This document shows, piece after piece, positions 52,869-63,200 of a DNA stretch of 64,000 nt (its first letter is position 1; every line of letters begins with the position of its first letter). Location: positions 62,001 to 126,000 of the forward strand of contig NZ_SJTF01000003.1 of NCBI RefSeq assembly GCF_004634245.1, written 5' to 3'. Origin of the DNA: Flavobacterium foetidum. GTDB taxonomy: Bacteria; Bacteroidota; Bacteroidia; Flavobacteriales; Flavobacteriaceae. Made by a program: the position numbers and the translations under genes. A model generated the notes under the pieces. That model made no database searches. It saw only the letters and a list, made by a program, of their open reading frames with translations, and was not told the DNA's origin.

Positions 52869-52899
52869 GAAAACGCCCTCTGTAAAAGAGAACGTTTTC
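52869..52899 (-). terminator. Terminator after asnB
   Basis: GAAAACG and CGTTTTC with inner CTCT and AGAG form a mostly paired stem between 52869 and 52899, in the 302-bp gap between the two asparagine synthetase genes. The gene at 51010-52626 therefore probably has its own promoter. Confidence 0.55.
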
Positions 52900-52928
52900 T
52901 GCAATATATACTAATTCTAAAATTAAAT

Positions 52929-54605
52929 TTAGGCTTTTACATAAGCGTCGTCATGTACATTGGCAACCGCTCGGCCTGAAGGATCATTTAAGTTTTTAAA
53001 AGCTTCATCCCATTCCAAAGCAATTTTGGTACTGCACGCAACACTTGCTTCCTGAGGCACACATAATGCTGCCGCATCACTTGGGAAATGTTCTGCAAAA
53101 ATAGAACGATAATAATATTCTTCTTTTGAAGTCGGAGTCTGCAATGGGAATTTGAATCTAGCATTTGCCAACTGCTCGTCTGAGACCTCTCTTGCCACAA
53201 CTTCTTTCAAAGTATCAATCCAGCTGTATCCTACTCCATCAGAAAACTGTTCTTTTTGTCTCCATGCCACACTTTCTGGAAGCATATCTTCAAAAGCTTT
53301 ACGAACTACCCATTTTTCCATCGGATGTTCTTTGTTGATCATTTTATCTTGCGGATTGATTCGCATAGCAACATCCATAAATTCCTTATCTAAGAATGGC
53401 ACACGACCTTCGATTCCCCAAGCGGCTAAACTTTTGTTGGCACGCAAACAATCGTACATATGAAGTTTTCCTAATTTACGAACGTTTTCTTCGTGGAATT
53501 CTTTAGCATTTGGCGCTTTGTGGAAATATAAATATCCTCCGAACAATTCGTCTGCTCCTTCGCCCGAAAGAACCATTTTGATTCCCATTGATTTGATAAC
53601 TCTTGCCATTAACCACATCGGAGTTGAAGCTCTAACTGTAGTTACATCATAAGTTTCTAAGTTGTAGATTACATCGCGAACGGCATCTAAACCTTCTTGA
53701 ATTGTAAATTTGATTTCGTGGTGAATTGTTCCGATATGATCTGCTACTTTTCTAGCTGCAGCTAAATCTGGCGAACCTTCTAGTCCAACTGAGAAAGAAT
53801 GCAATTGCGGATACCAAGCATCTGTAGTATCATCAGATTCAATACGTTTTTGAGCAAATTTTTTAGCTACAGCTGAAGTGATAGAAGAATCTAGGCCTCC
53901 AGAAAGTAACACTCCGTAAGGAACGTCGCTCATTAATTGTCTGTGTACTGCGGCTTCAAGAGCTTTTCTGATTTCTGGAATGCTTGTTTCGTTGTCTTTT
54001 ACAGCATCATACTCAGTCCAATCTCTTTTGTACCATTGTACAAATTCTCCATCTTTGCTAGACAAATAGTGTCCTGGAGGGAATAATTCGATTTTTGTAC
54101 AATATCCTTCAAGAGCTTTTAATTCAGATGCTACATAAAAAGTTCCGTGCTGATCCCACCCAATGTATAATGGAATAATTCCCATATGGTCGCGAGAAAC
54201 AAAGTACTCGTCTTTTTCTACATCATAGATTGCGAATCCAAAAATCCCGTTCATTTCATCAACAAAATCAGGGCCTTTTTCTTTGTATAATGCTAAAATG
54301 ACTTCGCAGTCACTTTCTGTCTGAAAGTTATATTTTCCTTCAAATCTTTTGCGGATTTCTCTGTGGTTGTAAATTTCACCATTCGCAGCCAAAACCAATT
54401 TTTTATCTTCTGTAAACAAAGGCTGTTTTCCTGATGCCGGATCTACAATAGCCAAACGCTCGTGAGAAAGAATTGCTTTATCATTGCTGTAAATACCGCT
54501 CCAATCTGGTCCGCGGTGACGAATGATTTTTGACATTTCTAATACTTGAGGTCTTAAAGCTTCGGCTTTTTGTTTAAGATCAAAGGCGCATACAATTCCG
54601 CACAT
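52929..54605 (-). CDS. asnB: Glutamine-hydrolysing asparagine synthetase B, 558 aa
   Basis: The catalytic Cys2 follows the start (MCGIVCAFDL). Arg50 in SHERLAIVD, Asn75 in ANGEIYNH and SDCEVILALY complete the glutaminase site. The synthetase half has VLLSGGLDSSITSAV, SFSVGLEGSPDLAAARKVADHIGTIHHEI, LSGEGADELFGGYLYFHKAPN and WRQKEQFSDGVGYSWIDTLKEV. The match to E. coli AsnB (554 residues) is close along the whole length, including the C-terminal DPSGRAV. It makes asparagine from aspartate, ATP and glutamine. The paralog downstream has lost exactly this glutaminase site. Confidence 0.97.
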   Translation of the reverse strand: MCGIVCAFDLKQKAEALRPQVLEMSKIIRHRGPDWSGIYSNDKAILSHERLAIVDPASGKQPLFTEDKKLVLAANGEIYNHREIRKRFEGKYNFQTESDCEVILALYKEKGPDFVDEMNGIFGFAIYDVEKDEYFVSRDHMGIIPLYIGWDQHGTFYVASELKALEGYCTKIELFPPGHYLSSKDGEFVQWYKRDWTEYDAVKDNETSIPEIRKALEAAVHRQLMSDVPYGVLLSGGLDSSITSAVAKKFAQKRIESDDTTDAWYPQLHSFSVGLEGSPDLAAARKVADHIGTIHHEIKFTIQEGLDAVRDVIYNLETYDVTTVRASTPMWLMARVIKSMGIKMVLSGEGADELFGGYLYFHKAPNAKEFHEENVRKLGKLHMYDCLRANKSLAAWGIEGRVPFLDKEFMDVAMRINPQDKMINKEHPMEKWVVRKAFEDMLPESVAWRQKEQFSDGVGYSWIDTLKEVVAREVSDEQLANARFKFPLQTPTSKEEYYYRSIFAEHFPSDAAALCVPQEASVACSTKIALEWDEAFKNLNDPSGRAVANVHDDAYVKA

Positions 54606-55124
54606 AATTCTATATTTTATTTTTTAGTTTTTATTTTGATAAGGCAAAGATGGAGTATTAGTTAAAATTGAAAAACACAAATAGTCATTTCAGTTACAAA
54701 TTTTAACCACATTTTTATTTTTACATATAAAATGTAAAATTTAGAAGTAAAAATAAGCTGTAAACTTGAAAATTTTAATTTGGAGTCAAAAACTAGTTTA
54801 AAATTGAAAGTTTAGGATGATTTTTTGAATTAATTTTTGAGTTACTCTGACATTAATAAAAAATTCGTAAAGCAAGTGGTAAAAATTGTTCCTGAATTGT
54901 ACTTTATACAATCATCTTAGCCATAAGCTTATCAATTACAACAAAAAAAATCTCGCAAATAAACATAGCCCGTGGTTGCAACCACGGGCTATGTTTGATA
55001 ACAAGATAAAAATAATTTCGGATCAAGGAATTAGTTTCCAAAATTTGTACTTGAGTTGAAATGATACTTTGGCAAAGTTTAAAAATTTGACAAAGTTGTA
55101 ATTGACAAATTCTTGCCTTTAAAA
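54606..55124. other. Intergenic region with a perfect 36-bp palindrome
   Basis: No gene is seen in these 519 AT-rich bp. At 54961-54996 there is a perfect palindrome, the half-site being AAACATAGCCCGTGGTTG. It is far more GC-rich than its surroundings and could end the transcript from the left or the right, or be a dispersed repeat. Confidence 0.7.
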
Positions 55125-56693
55125 TTAATCTTCAAGATTTACCCTTGAAGAAATATAGCTTGGCATTTTAGCAACTGCCAACTTCAGTTTAGACTGATTC
55201 AGCTTTTTAGTATTTTCATCTTTCAGATTATAATTATAATTTTCAAACAAGTAAAACATCAAAACTCTATTGTAATCGTCCAATTCATTGTCGGCAATCA
55301 TATCCAGCAAACTTGTTTCAACCAATTCGGTATTTGAGCTTTCAGAAAGTGCACGCCCCACTCTGTTGATACTTGAATAATAATGATTTTTAGAAGGATT
55401 ATCTACTCGGAGTGATATTCCTAGAATTAAATCCAGAACATTTATATCCAATACTTCGATTTCCTTTATATAAGTCTGTCTTGCGCCTTGGGCATAACTT
55501 CCGTCGCTCGCTCTATCAAAACGATCATTCATAATGTTAAGATGAGATCTAAGAAAAATTTCCCATTTAATGGTCTCTGCAGAAAGTACCGCAATATTTT
55601 GCGCGTGAATTCTAGGGCTATGATCCATACTGCAACCGCCAATAACATGTCTGTTTCGCTTTAGTTCTAATGCTTCTTCCTTACCGATATAACGTTCAAC
55701 ATATTCTTCAAACTCATCATCAGAAACTTTTGTTGTTTTAGCTTCTGTAAATGCTTCATGAAGCATTATATCAAAATTTTTATCTTTACTTCTTAGAGAA
55801 TCTACTCGGGCAAGTCGTTCTGCTTTCCATTTTCCCATTTTTTCCCAAAAAGCCATATATTCATTTTCAATACTTTCTTTTTGAGCTAACTGTTCTTTAG
55901 ATTTTTTCTTTGATTTCCCTTCGAGTTCCATATCGTCAAAACCGTACAGAATAGAAAATTTATCATCATCAAAACTTGGTCTTTTTAGGACTTTCGCAAC
56001 ATATTCTTCAAGCTTCTTCGCTTTAGTTGGCATTGTGTCTGCATATCTTACACCAGAATCTTTTGCATTATCATAAAAAACTTGGGCTGTAGTATCGACC
56101 AAACAATCTGAATATTGAATTAATCGGGCATACTTTTCAGAAAGTGGTTTTGTCTTAAATTCCTCAACAAAATAAAAGGCTCTTAAAGATTCCTTTGAAT
56201 AGGAAGTTTTTTCTTCATACTCAAAAACCCATTTTCCTTTGAAATCACCATTATAAGAATCAATGTCTTTTTTAGCTTTCACAATTCTTTTTCCTTCTTC
56301 TTTCCCAAGCGAAAGACTTGAAAACTGAACTTCTTCCTGATTTCTATAATTAACGTAGTTTGACTCTAAAACTAATAAATTCTCATCAAAATGGGCACTG
56401 GAATATTTTGCTTTGAATGCAGCATAAGAAATACCGTTTTCTAAATCTTTTTTTGCTTTTAGAGCATCTGATTTCTCAATCAAAATAAAATTTGCCTTTG
56501 CTTGTCTAGAAGACCTGAAGGTTTTATTGAATTCACAGACCTTAAATTTTAAATTCAATGAATCAACTATGAATTTAAGTTTAGAAACCGAGTTTTCTGA
56601 ATAAATCAGTCCATTGTCATAAACTTTAAATTCAGAATTTTGAGCAGTCGTATTGAGACAGATCAACACTAAAAAAGCAAAAAGATTCTTCAT
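55125..56693 (-). CDS. Exported protein of unknown function, 522 aa
   Basis: A signal peptide (MKNLFAFLVLICLNTTAQ) is followed by a charged, mostly helical protein. The first third has KFIVDSLNLKFKVCEF and ANFILIEKSDALKAKKDLENG. The middle is Lys/Glu-rich (GKSKKKSKEQLAQKESIENE). The last third has GGCSMDHSPRIHAQNIAVLS and AQGARQTYIKEIEVLDINVL, which look conserved and could bind a metal through Cys and His. I recognise no family. It lies 20 bp downstream of the GreA-like gene on the same strand and may be co-transcribed with it. Confidence 0.6.
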   Translation of the reverse strand: MKNLFAFLVLICLNTTAQNSEFKVYDNGLIYSENSVSKLKFIVDSLNLKFKVCEFNKTFRSSRQAKANFILIEKSDALKAKKDLENGISYAAFKAKYSSAHFDENLLVLESNYVNYRNQEEVQFSSLSLGKEEGKRIVKAKKDIDSYNGDFKGKWVFEYEEKTSYSKESLRAFYFVEEFKTKPLSEKYARLIQYSDCLVDTTAQVFYDNAKDSGVRYADTMPTKAKKLEEYVAKVLKRPSFDDDKFSILYGFDDMELEGKSKKKSKEQLAQKESIENEYMAFWEKMGKWKAERLARVDSLRSKDKNFDIMLHEAFTEAKTTKVSDDEFEEYVERYIGKEEALELKRNRHVIGGCSMDHSPRIHAQNIAVLSAETIKWEIFLRSHLNIMNDRFDRASDGSYAQGARQTYIKEIEVLDINVLDLILGISLRVDNPSKNHYYSSINRVGRALSESSNTELVETSLLDMIADNELDDYNRVLMFYLFENYNYNLKDENTKKLNQSKLKLAVAKMPSYISSRVNLED

Positions 56694-56713
56694 AACTTTC
56701 TTTTTAAAATTAA

Positions 56714-57163
56714 TTATTCTACACTTTCAATCGTATAATGCGTTTTATTAATCTCAAATTTAAAACCCGCTTTATTTCCCATTAAATGATTTCCTAACGG
56801 AGATTGCGGAGAAAGTGCGATAACATTAATTCCGTCAACGGCAATCTTGGGAAGAGCGACACTTACATACAAGTAAATTCCGTTTGCTTTTACCAAACTT
56901 CCTAAAACTATATTTTCTGTTGTCTTTATCGGGTCAATCTTATCTAAAATCGCAATTTGTGCGATGGCTTCTTTTAATTTATTAGTCAATTTTTCCTGCT
57001 CGATGTGCATCATAGACAAAGCCGTTTCGTGTTTGTCGCCGGCAGAACCTTTGGCATCATTTTTTGAATCTTCGGTCAAGTTTGAAATCATGTCTCTAAA
57101 CACATCAATTCGGTCTTGAACCATTTGAGTATAATGGGAATATATTTTTTCTTTGAAAGTCAT
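56714..57163 (-). CDS. GreA-like transcription factor, 149 aa
   Basis: The N-terminal half (about 1-75) is a predicted coiled coil with the segment SKNDAKGSAGDKHETALSMM, which parallels the acidic tip region of GreA. The C-terminal half (about 85-149) ends NVIALSPQSPLGNHLMGNKAGFKFEI, the SP.G..L.G...G..FEI pattern of the GreA C-terminal domain. Proteins of this type in Bacteroidota are sometimes mislabelled as 3-oxoacyl-ACP synthases, but no ketosynthase feature is present. It probably binds RNA polymerase. It is in the same strand run as the unknown exported protein downstream. Confidence 0.7.
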   Translation of the reverse strand: MTFKEKIYSHYTQMVQDRIDVFRDMISNLTEDSKNDAKGSAGDKHETALSMMHIEQEKLTNKLKEAIAQIAILDKIDPIKTTENIVLGSLVKANGIYLYVSVALPKIAVDGINVIALSPQSPLGNHLMGNKAGFKFEINKTHYTIESVE

Positions 57164-57227
57164 TATTTTAAGTTACTGAGGTTCTAAGGTACAAAGATGC
57201 AAAAGGTTTTTCCTTTATTAAAAAAAA

Positions 57228-57330
57228 CAGCCACGAATTCACGAATCTACTCCAAAAATTCATGAGCCCATGGCTGAAAAAAAAGGCACTTATTCTTTTA
57301 TAAAATCTTTGTGCCTCTGTGTCTTTGTGC
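57228..57330. repeat. Word repeat (TTTGTGCCTC type) with inverted CAGCCA arms
   Basis: CAGCCA (57228-57233) and TGGCTG (57271-57276) flank ATTCACGAATC-type words, and TTTGTGCCTCTGTGTC and CTTTGTGC follow at 57308-57330. It occupies the gap between the GreA-like gene and the barrel gene. Confidence 0.45.
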
Positions 57331-57336
57331 AGAAAT

Positions 57337-59088
57337 CTAAAAATCAAATTTATAGTTTGCTCCTCCTAAAATCTGAAATCCCTGCACTGGATAATTCAGC
57401 CATTTTTGATAAGCCTGATTTCCGATGTTATTTGCTTTTACGAAAAATGTCAAACGTTCGCTGAACTTGTATCCTAAATGCGCATTGGCATCAAAATAAC
57501 TCTTAAGAGTGATTACAGATGGGTCTGTTGCTAAATCTAAATTAGACTGCATATCTTTTCTTTCGCCAACATAAAAAACATTCAAACCTGCATACCATTG
57601 TTTTGTAAAATTAACATCAAGAGTTGAGCTTAATTTCATTGTTGGCAAATTCCATGCTTCCACTACATTATCTGTATTGTAACTATTAAACGTTCCGTTG
57701 ATTCCAAAAGTCACATTTTTTGAGAAATCCGCTTTCAATTCTGCATAAAAACGTAATGTTCTGATATCTTCATAAACCACTCCAAAAGAATTCCCAAAAG
57801 CATAATTCTCATTTGTAATTACTTCCGTATAATCATTGGCTCTAAACAATGCTTTGTCTTTTTCATTCAAATACGAACCTGTCAGGTTATAATTCACATT
57901 GTTTGCCAATTTTCCTTTTAAACCTGCAAAAACATTATATTGTGTACTTGACGGACGCATGTTTAGTGTAGGCGATACAAACGGATTTTCGGTTACAAAA
58001 TCAGCATACGAATTTTGCTTAAGTCCACCGTTTACTCCTGTGTAAAAAATCATTAAATCGCCTACTAGCTTATAAGAAGCATTAACTTTCGGATAAAAAT
58101 AGAATTTATTGCTGCTGTTTTCCGAATCTCCGCTGTAGAAAATTCCGGCGCCCAATTCTAATGTCCAGTCATTTTCAGTGACTACAAAGCTAGGCTCTAT
58201 TCCAACATTCGTAAATCCGTATTTAATGGCTGCTGTATTATCATGCGCATAGTTATTTTTGAAAGAACCGCTTACATGGTCTACAATAAGATTTGTCTTA
58301 ATAGCCTGTTCCATAACATCAACCGTAAAAGTTGGTTTAATGTAAAAACGATTTTCTGAAGAGGAGGCATTGTCTGAAAAATGCGTAAACCTTGCCGATA
58401 ATTTACTGAAGATGCTTTCGTGAAACTCTGCGTTTCCGCCAAGCGAAATAGTATTATACGAATGATTTGGATTGATGCTGTTTATCAAATCATAACGCTG
58501 ATCCGGAATAGTCGAACCGAATTCGGCTGGAAGTCCGTACCAGTTGTAAATCTGATTTTGGTATCCTAAATCGATATTCCATGAAACGTCACGATTGTCT
58601 GCACCATATCCAACATTTAAAGAGGTGTCGTAAAATTCGTCATTTAGTTCAACACCTTTTATGCCGCCTTGAGAAGAATGATGACGAAACATTCCTGCCA
58701 GATAATCATTATTCCCTAAATCTTGCGTTACGAACAATTCTGCGTTAAGCGTACTGTAATTTCCAAGTCCCAACGTTGCATAGTTATTAAACAAACGTTC
58801 TTTTTTGCTTTTTTCGACACCAGCGGCCTTTCCTTTAGATGGCGTAAAAGTAGAAGCAACTGGAACAGACAAAATACTGTACTTGATTGTTTCTTTGGGC
58901 TGGTTGCCACTATCGTCAAGCGAAGGGATTTCTTTAACCTTAAATGCATCCGAAATTGTCGGCGAATAAGGTTTTACCACATTTACTGTTTCCGTCCCGA
59001 TGTTTTCATTTTTCTTCTGTGCAAACAAAAACTGAGTAGTACATAATACTAACAGAATGATAATTTTATACTGGCAATTTAATCTCAT
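57337..59088 (-). CDS. Plug-less TonB-receptor-like outer-membrane barrel, 583 aa
   Basis: The start is set at the ATG at 59088 (MRLNCQYKIIILLVLCTTQF), which gives a normal signal peptide. An in-frame ATG at 59109 is possible. About 90 residues of soluble part follow (TETVNVVKPYSPTISDAFKV, KEIPSLDDS), with no carboxypeptidase-like or plug domain. The rest is barrel: long alternating strands, YVGERKDMQSNLDL, FDANAHLGYKFSERLTFFVKANNIGNQAYQKW and a C-terminal NYKFDF with final Phe. It is encoded downstream of a large TPR protein, an arrangement I recall as conserved in this phylum. Cargo unknown. Confidence 0.75.
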   Translation of the reverse strand: MRLNCQYKIIILLVLCTTQFLFAQKKNENIGTETVNVVKPYSPTISDAFKVKEIPSLDDSGNQPKETIKYSILSVPVASTFTPSKGKAAGVEKSKKERLFNNYATLGLGNYSTLNAELFVTQDLGNNDYLAGMFRHHSSQGGIKGVELNDEFYDTSLNVGYGADNRDVSWNIDLGYQNQIYNWYGLPAEFGSTIPDQRYDLINSINPNHSYNTISLGGNAEFHESIFSKLSARFTHFSDNASSSENRFYIKPTFTVDVMEQAIKTNLIVDHVSGSFKNNYAHDNTAAIKYGFTNVGIEPSFVVTENDWTLELGAGIFYSGDSENSSNKFYFYPKVNASYKLVGDLMIFYTGVNGGLKQNSYADFVTENPFVSPTLNMRPSSTQYNVFAGLKGKLANNVNYNLTGSYLNEKDKALFRANDYTEVITNENYAFGNSFGVVYEDIRTLRFYAELKADFSKNVTFGINGTFNSYNTDNVVEAWNLPTMKLSSTLDVNFTKQWYAGLNVFYVGERKDMQSNLDLATDPSVITLKSYFDANAHLGYKFSERLTFFVKANNIGNQAYQKWLNYPVQGFQILGGANYKFDF

Positions 59089-59109
59089 ATTTCTTCTTTT
59101 TAAGAGCAT

Positions 59110-59233
59110 ATAGAAAAGGATATAGAAAATAGACTTATGCTACTTCTCAATTTCTTATACTAAAACTCTTTGTTCTCTTTCTATATTCTAAAATCTATTT
59201 TCTTTGTTCTATTTTCTGTATTCTATATTCCAA
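59110..59233. repeat. Word repeat (TCTATATTCT type), copy 1
   Basis: The words TATAGAAAAGGATATAGAAAATAGAC on one side and CTATATTCTAAAATC and CTGTATTCTATATTCC on the other are complementary and could fold. They separate the barrel gene and the phzF-like gene. Compare 60113-60257. Confidence 0.55.
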
Positions 59234-59234
59234 A

Positions 59235-60098
59235 TTAAGCTTCCCATTCTCCTTTGGCTACAAACTGAGCTTTTCCTCCAATTTTGATATCGAAATCATT
59301 CTCTACTAGTTTCCCTTTAAAATAAATCTGAGACGGACGCCCTATATAATCTCCTTGATAATTGATCAATTCAAATTCAGGTTTGTGATATTTTAGCAGA
59401 AAAGCCTGCAGGCATGTACTCGCGCTTCCGGTTGCGGCATCTTCAACCAATTGATTATGTTCGATGCACAACATTCGGCTAAACAATTTTTCACCTTCGA
59501 GATAATAAAAATATAATCCCCTATGGTCTGTTTTGCAATTTTGTTTGAGCCATTTATCTGTTTTATCTTTATCTAAAACCAGATTTTCAAGCGCTCGTTT
59601 ACTGCTTAATCCAACCATAACAAAAGCGCTTCCTGTGGTTATTTCCTGAACCGGAAATTGGTTTTCAAAATCGCTTACTGCCAGATTGCTGAATGTTGTA
59701 AAATCTTCTTTAGAAAAAATATCCCAAAATTTCGGCTGTGCCGCTTTCAACCAAATCAAATCGTCTGATTGATGAATCTGTATTGGTCCAATCGGCACTT
59801 CAAGTTTGATTTCGGTTGGTGAATCTTCAAACACCTTATTCATCAAAACCCAAGACGTTCCTATAATCGGATGTCCTGCAAACTGCATTTCATTGGCTGG
59901 AGTAAATATCCTGATTTCGGCTTTGTTGTTTTCTTTGTCAAGTTTGGTAATAAATGTGCTTTCCGCAAAATTAATTTCGCGTGCAATCTGCTGCATTTCT
60001 TTCGAACTTAAATTTCCCGCTTCTAAAAAAACCGCCAATTGATTTCCGGCATATTTTTCTTCAGCAAAAACATCAATTATATAAAAAGGTAAACTCAT
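59235..60098 (-). CDS. PhzF-family isomerase/epimerase, 287 aa
   Basis: PhzF fold: SLPFYIIDVFAEEKYAGNQLAVFL at the start, INFAESTFI with the family catalytic Glu (Asn-Phe-Ala-Glu), TPANEMQFAGHPIIGTSWVL in the first half, and VEDAATGSASTCLQAFLLKY with the GSA turn in the second. Two similar halves give the diaminopimelate-epimerase-like fold. The substrate of this branch is not known from sequence. It is cytoplasmic. It sits between a TPR gene and a barrel gene on the same strand, although its role need not be linked. The same family left a fragment at 181. Confidence 0.9.
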   Translation of the reverse strand: MSLPFYIIDVFAEEKYAGNQLAVFLEAGNLSSKEMQQIAREINFAESTFITKLDKENNKAEIRIFTPANEMQFAGHPIIGTSWVLMNKVFEDSPTEIKLEVPIGPIQIHQSDDLIWLKAAQPKFWDIFSKEDFTTFSNLAVSDFENQFPVQEITTGSAFVMVGLSSKRALENLVLDKDKTDKWLKQNCKTDHRGLYFYYLEGEKLFSRMLCIEHNQLVEDAATGSASTCLQAFLLKYHKPEFELINYQGDYIGRPSQIYFKGKLVENDFDIKIGGKAQFVAKGEWEA

Positions 60099-60112
60099 TT
60101 ATTTGTTTCTTT

Positions 60113-60257
60113 TAGGACATAGAATATAGAGAATAGACTCTCTAATTTGTACTTTTTTAGAAAATAGAACAAAGAGTATAGAGAATAGACCTCCAATCTT
60201 TGACTCAATCCATCTTCTTTTTTCTACATTTTTATTTTATTTTCTGTATTCTATATT
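60113..60257. repeat. Word repeat (TCTATATTCT type), copy 2
   Basis: ATAGAATATAGAGAATAGAC and AGAGTATAGAGAATAGACC on the left and CTGTATTCTATATTC on the right repeat the vocabulary of 59110-59233, again as inverted arms. The two spacers flank the phzF-like gene. Confidence 0.55.
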
Positions 60258-63200
60258 CTATCTATTAATAGACGAATTCGTTTTTGACTCCTCCGCTTTG
60301 ATAGCACTCAATTCTCTTTTTGCTTCTTCAACCACATCTGGAAAATCTGTAAAATTGTTGATTACGTTGTCCAGAATGTAAGTGGCCTGATAACTGTCTT
60401 TAAGTCCGTAGAAATTTTTAGCCATCAAGACCAAGCCTTTCGCTCCGTAATATTTATAAGCCGAATAGCTTTTTGCCAATTTTTGAACCGCCGTATTAGA
60501 AGCTTCAAATTTTCCTTCCTTGGTTTTAAAGTAAGCATCATAATACAAAGCCTCTGCTGCCAGCTCTCCTTTTGATGTTGCCGAAAGTTTCGCATATGCT
60601 GCTTTAGCTTTATCTTCATTACCTGTTTGCATTGCTGCACGGGCTACAATAATCTGGGCATCTGCCTTCACCCCTGCATCTGCTTTAGGATTCTCTAATA
60701 CTTTCTCGGCGGCGGCAACAGAATTTCCGTAGTCTTTTTTATCATAATAACATTTCATCAAGTTGGCCTGAGCAAAGTTTTTGTTTTGAGGAAAATCGGC
60801 TTCGTTTTCTAAACGAACCAAAACCGGAATCGCCTTATCACAATCTTTTGCTTTAAGATAAACTTGCGCCAATCTGTTCAAAGCCTGTTCTGTAAACTCA
60901 TTTCGAGGCTGATCGATAACATATTGATAATTGGCAACCGATTTAGTTTCTGAACCTTCTGCATAATACAATTGTGCCAGATAAAAATTAGCTTCAAGCG
61001 CATGCATTCCGTTCGGGAATTTGCTTATATAGCCCGAAAATCCTGTAATAGCAACTTTACTATTGTTTTGGCTGTATTGTTTAAAAGCGGCATCGTAAGT
61101 ATCGTTATCCAATTCAGCATCTGTAACGGCAACAAAATCCAGCGTACGAACCCAAGATGCATATTCGTCTACTTTTCCAGAATCTACATAAATTAATCTT
61201 GCTGTCGATACCGCTTCAAGAGCTTCTGGAGTTTTCGGAAACTCTGCCGCCACTTTTTTGAATTTTGTCAATGCTTGATCGTCACGGTCTGAATTGTAGT
61301 AAATAAGTCCTTGTTTTAAAATAGCTTTTGAAGCAAACGAACCGTTTTTATATTCAGAAATCAATTGATCGTAGGTTTTTAATGCCTGCTCATTCTTTTT
61401 CTCTGCCACATAAGTATTTCCTAATTCGAACAAAGCATCGTCACGGTACGATGATTTTTTATACATCTGAAGGAAATTGTTCAACTCATCAACTTTCTTT
61501 GTATTATTTGACATGAACCCATAAGAAAGTGCCTTTTGGAATTGAGCATAATCGGCATCAACACCCTTTGCAGCAATTGCTTTTGCATACGCCTCATTTG
61601 CTGCGCTGTATTTTGAGGTTACAAAACGACAGTCTCCTAAACGCAGATACGAATCGTTTAAACGAACTTTGTCTGATGGAGAATTATCAATCTGAGCCTG
61701 AAAAGAATTCGCCGCCTGATCGTATTCTTTCAATTTGAAATACGTGTATCCAATATTGTAATTGATGTTTTTATACTCCTCTGTCGATTTTGCCGCGGCC
61801 ATTCCTGCAAATTGCTTATAAGTCAGTAAAGCATTCTGCATATCATCATTCAGATATTCGGTTTCGGCCTTCCAGAAAGTGGCGCGAGCAGTAAATTCAG
61901 GCGTTTTTTGTTCGCTTACAGCGCTTTTGAACATTTTGCCCGCTTCCTGATAATTGGCTTCATTGTATAACTCGACACCGCGGTAAAAAAGTACTTTTTG
62001 ATACGCTGCCTTATTTTCTGCAGTTTTGTTTTTTTCTAATAAAACCAATGCTTCTTTGTAATTTTTAGTCGAAATATAAGAATCAACCAAAAGTTTTTCT
62101 ACCTCAGCACGGCTTGAATTATTTGGATATTTTTTTAAGAAATCAAGCAGAATTCCAGGAACTGTCTGATAGGCATTTCCGATATCATAACTCAATTTAG
62201 CATAATTAAGTGCAGCATCTTCCTGAATCAGCGCATTAAACTCCATTTCCGAAGCATTCTTAAAAGCGTTCAGCGCTTCTTGCTTTTTCCCCGTATTGAG
62301 ATAACTCAAGCCCAAATGGTAATAAGCGTTCTGTGCGACGAAATCTTTTCCTTCAATAATTTTATTGAATTGAGAAATGGCTTTTTCATAATTTTTCTGC
62401 TCATAATATGCATAACCAAGCTGGTAAAAATCGGTATTGTTCCACTTCCCTTTTTTGCCTTCATATTTCTCTAAATACGGAATCGCTTTTTCGTATTGTT
62501 TTAGGTTGAAATAACTTTCACCAATAATTTTATTCAGTTCCGATTTTTCAATATCATTCGATTTTCCCATTGCGGTCTGACCCAAATCGATGGCTTTTTG
62601 GAAATTACCCAATTTGAAATTCATGTCTGCCTGATAGTACGAAAGCTTTTCTTTGTATTTTTCTTCTCCAGATACTTCATCAAAGTATTTTGTAGCCTCT
62701 TTATAATCATCGCCTTCATAAGCCATAAATCCTAAGTAATATTTGGCCTGTGAACCAAATTCTGGAGAATTTACCACCTTATTGAAATAATTTGTAGCTT
62801 CTTTTTTCTTTTTAGCATTAAAATAGCTGTATCCTTTCATGAAGTTGAACTTGTCGCTTTCTGCTCTGCCCATATAGGTTTCGTCAACCTTGTCAAACCA
62901 TTGCAGCGCTTTAGGATAATTTCCTTGTTCGAAGAAATATTGCGCCGCATCTATATAAGCTTGATTTTGCTTGGTGCTTGTAGGATAATCGTTTACGAAG
63001 TTTTCTACCAATGCATCGGCATTTGCCTTATTGGTTCTGATGGCACAATTTGCAATATAGTACGCACAATCAGATTGTACTTCTTCTGTAACGGCGGTGC
63101 TTTCTGTATTTTTTACATGTTCGAAAATAAGCTGTGCAGAAGCATATTGTTTGTCATTATATAAAGCCAGTGCTTTGTCAAAATCCTTTAAATCATAAGT

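Noticed and set aside
56714..57163. Reading as a 3-oxoacyl-ACP synthase
   Set aside because: No ketosynthase motif is present. The coiled coil plus SP.G..L.G ending fits the GreA family.
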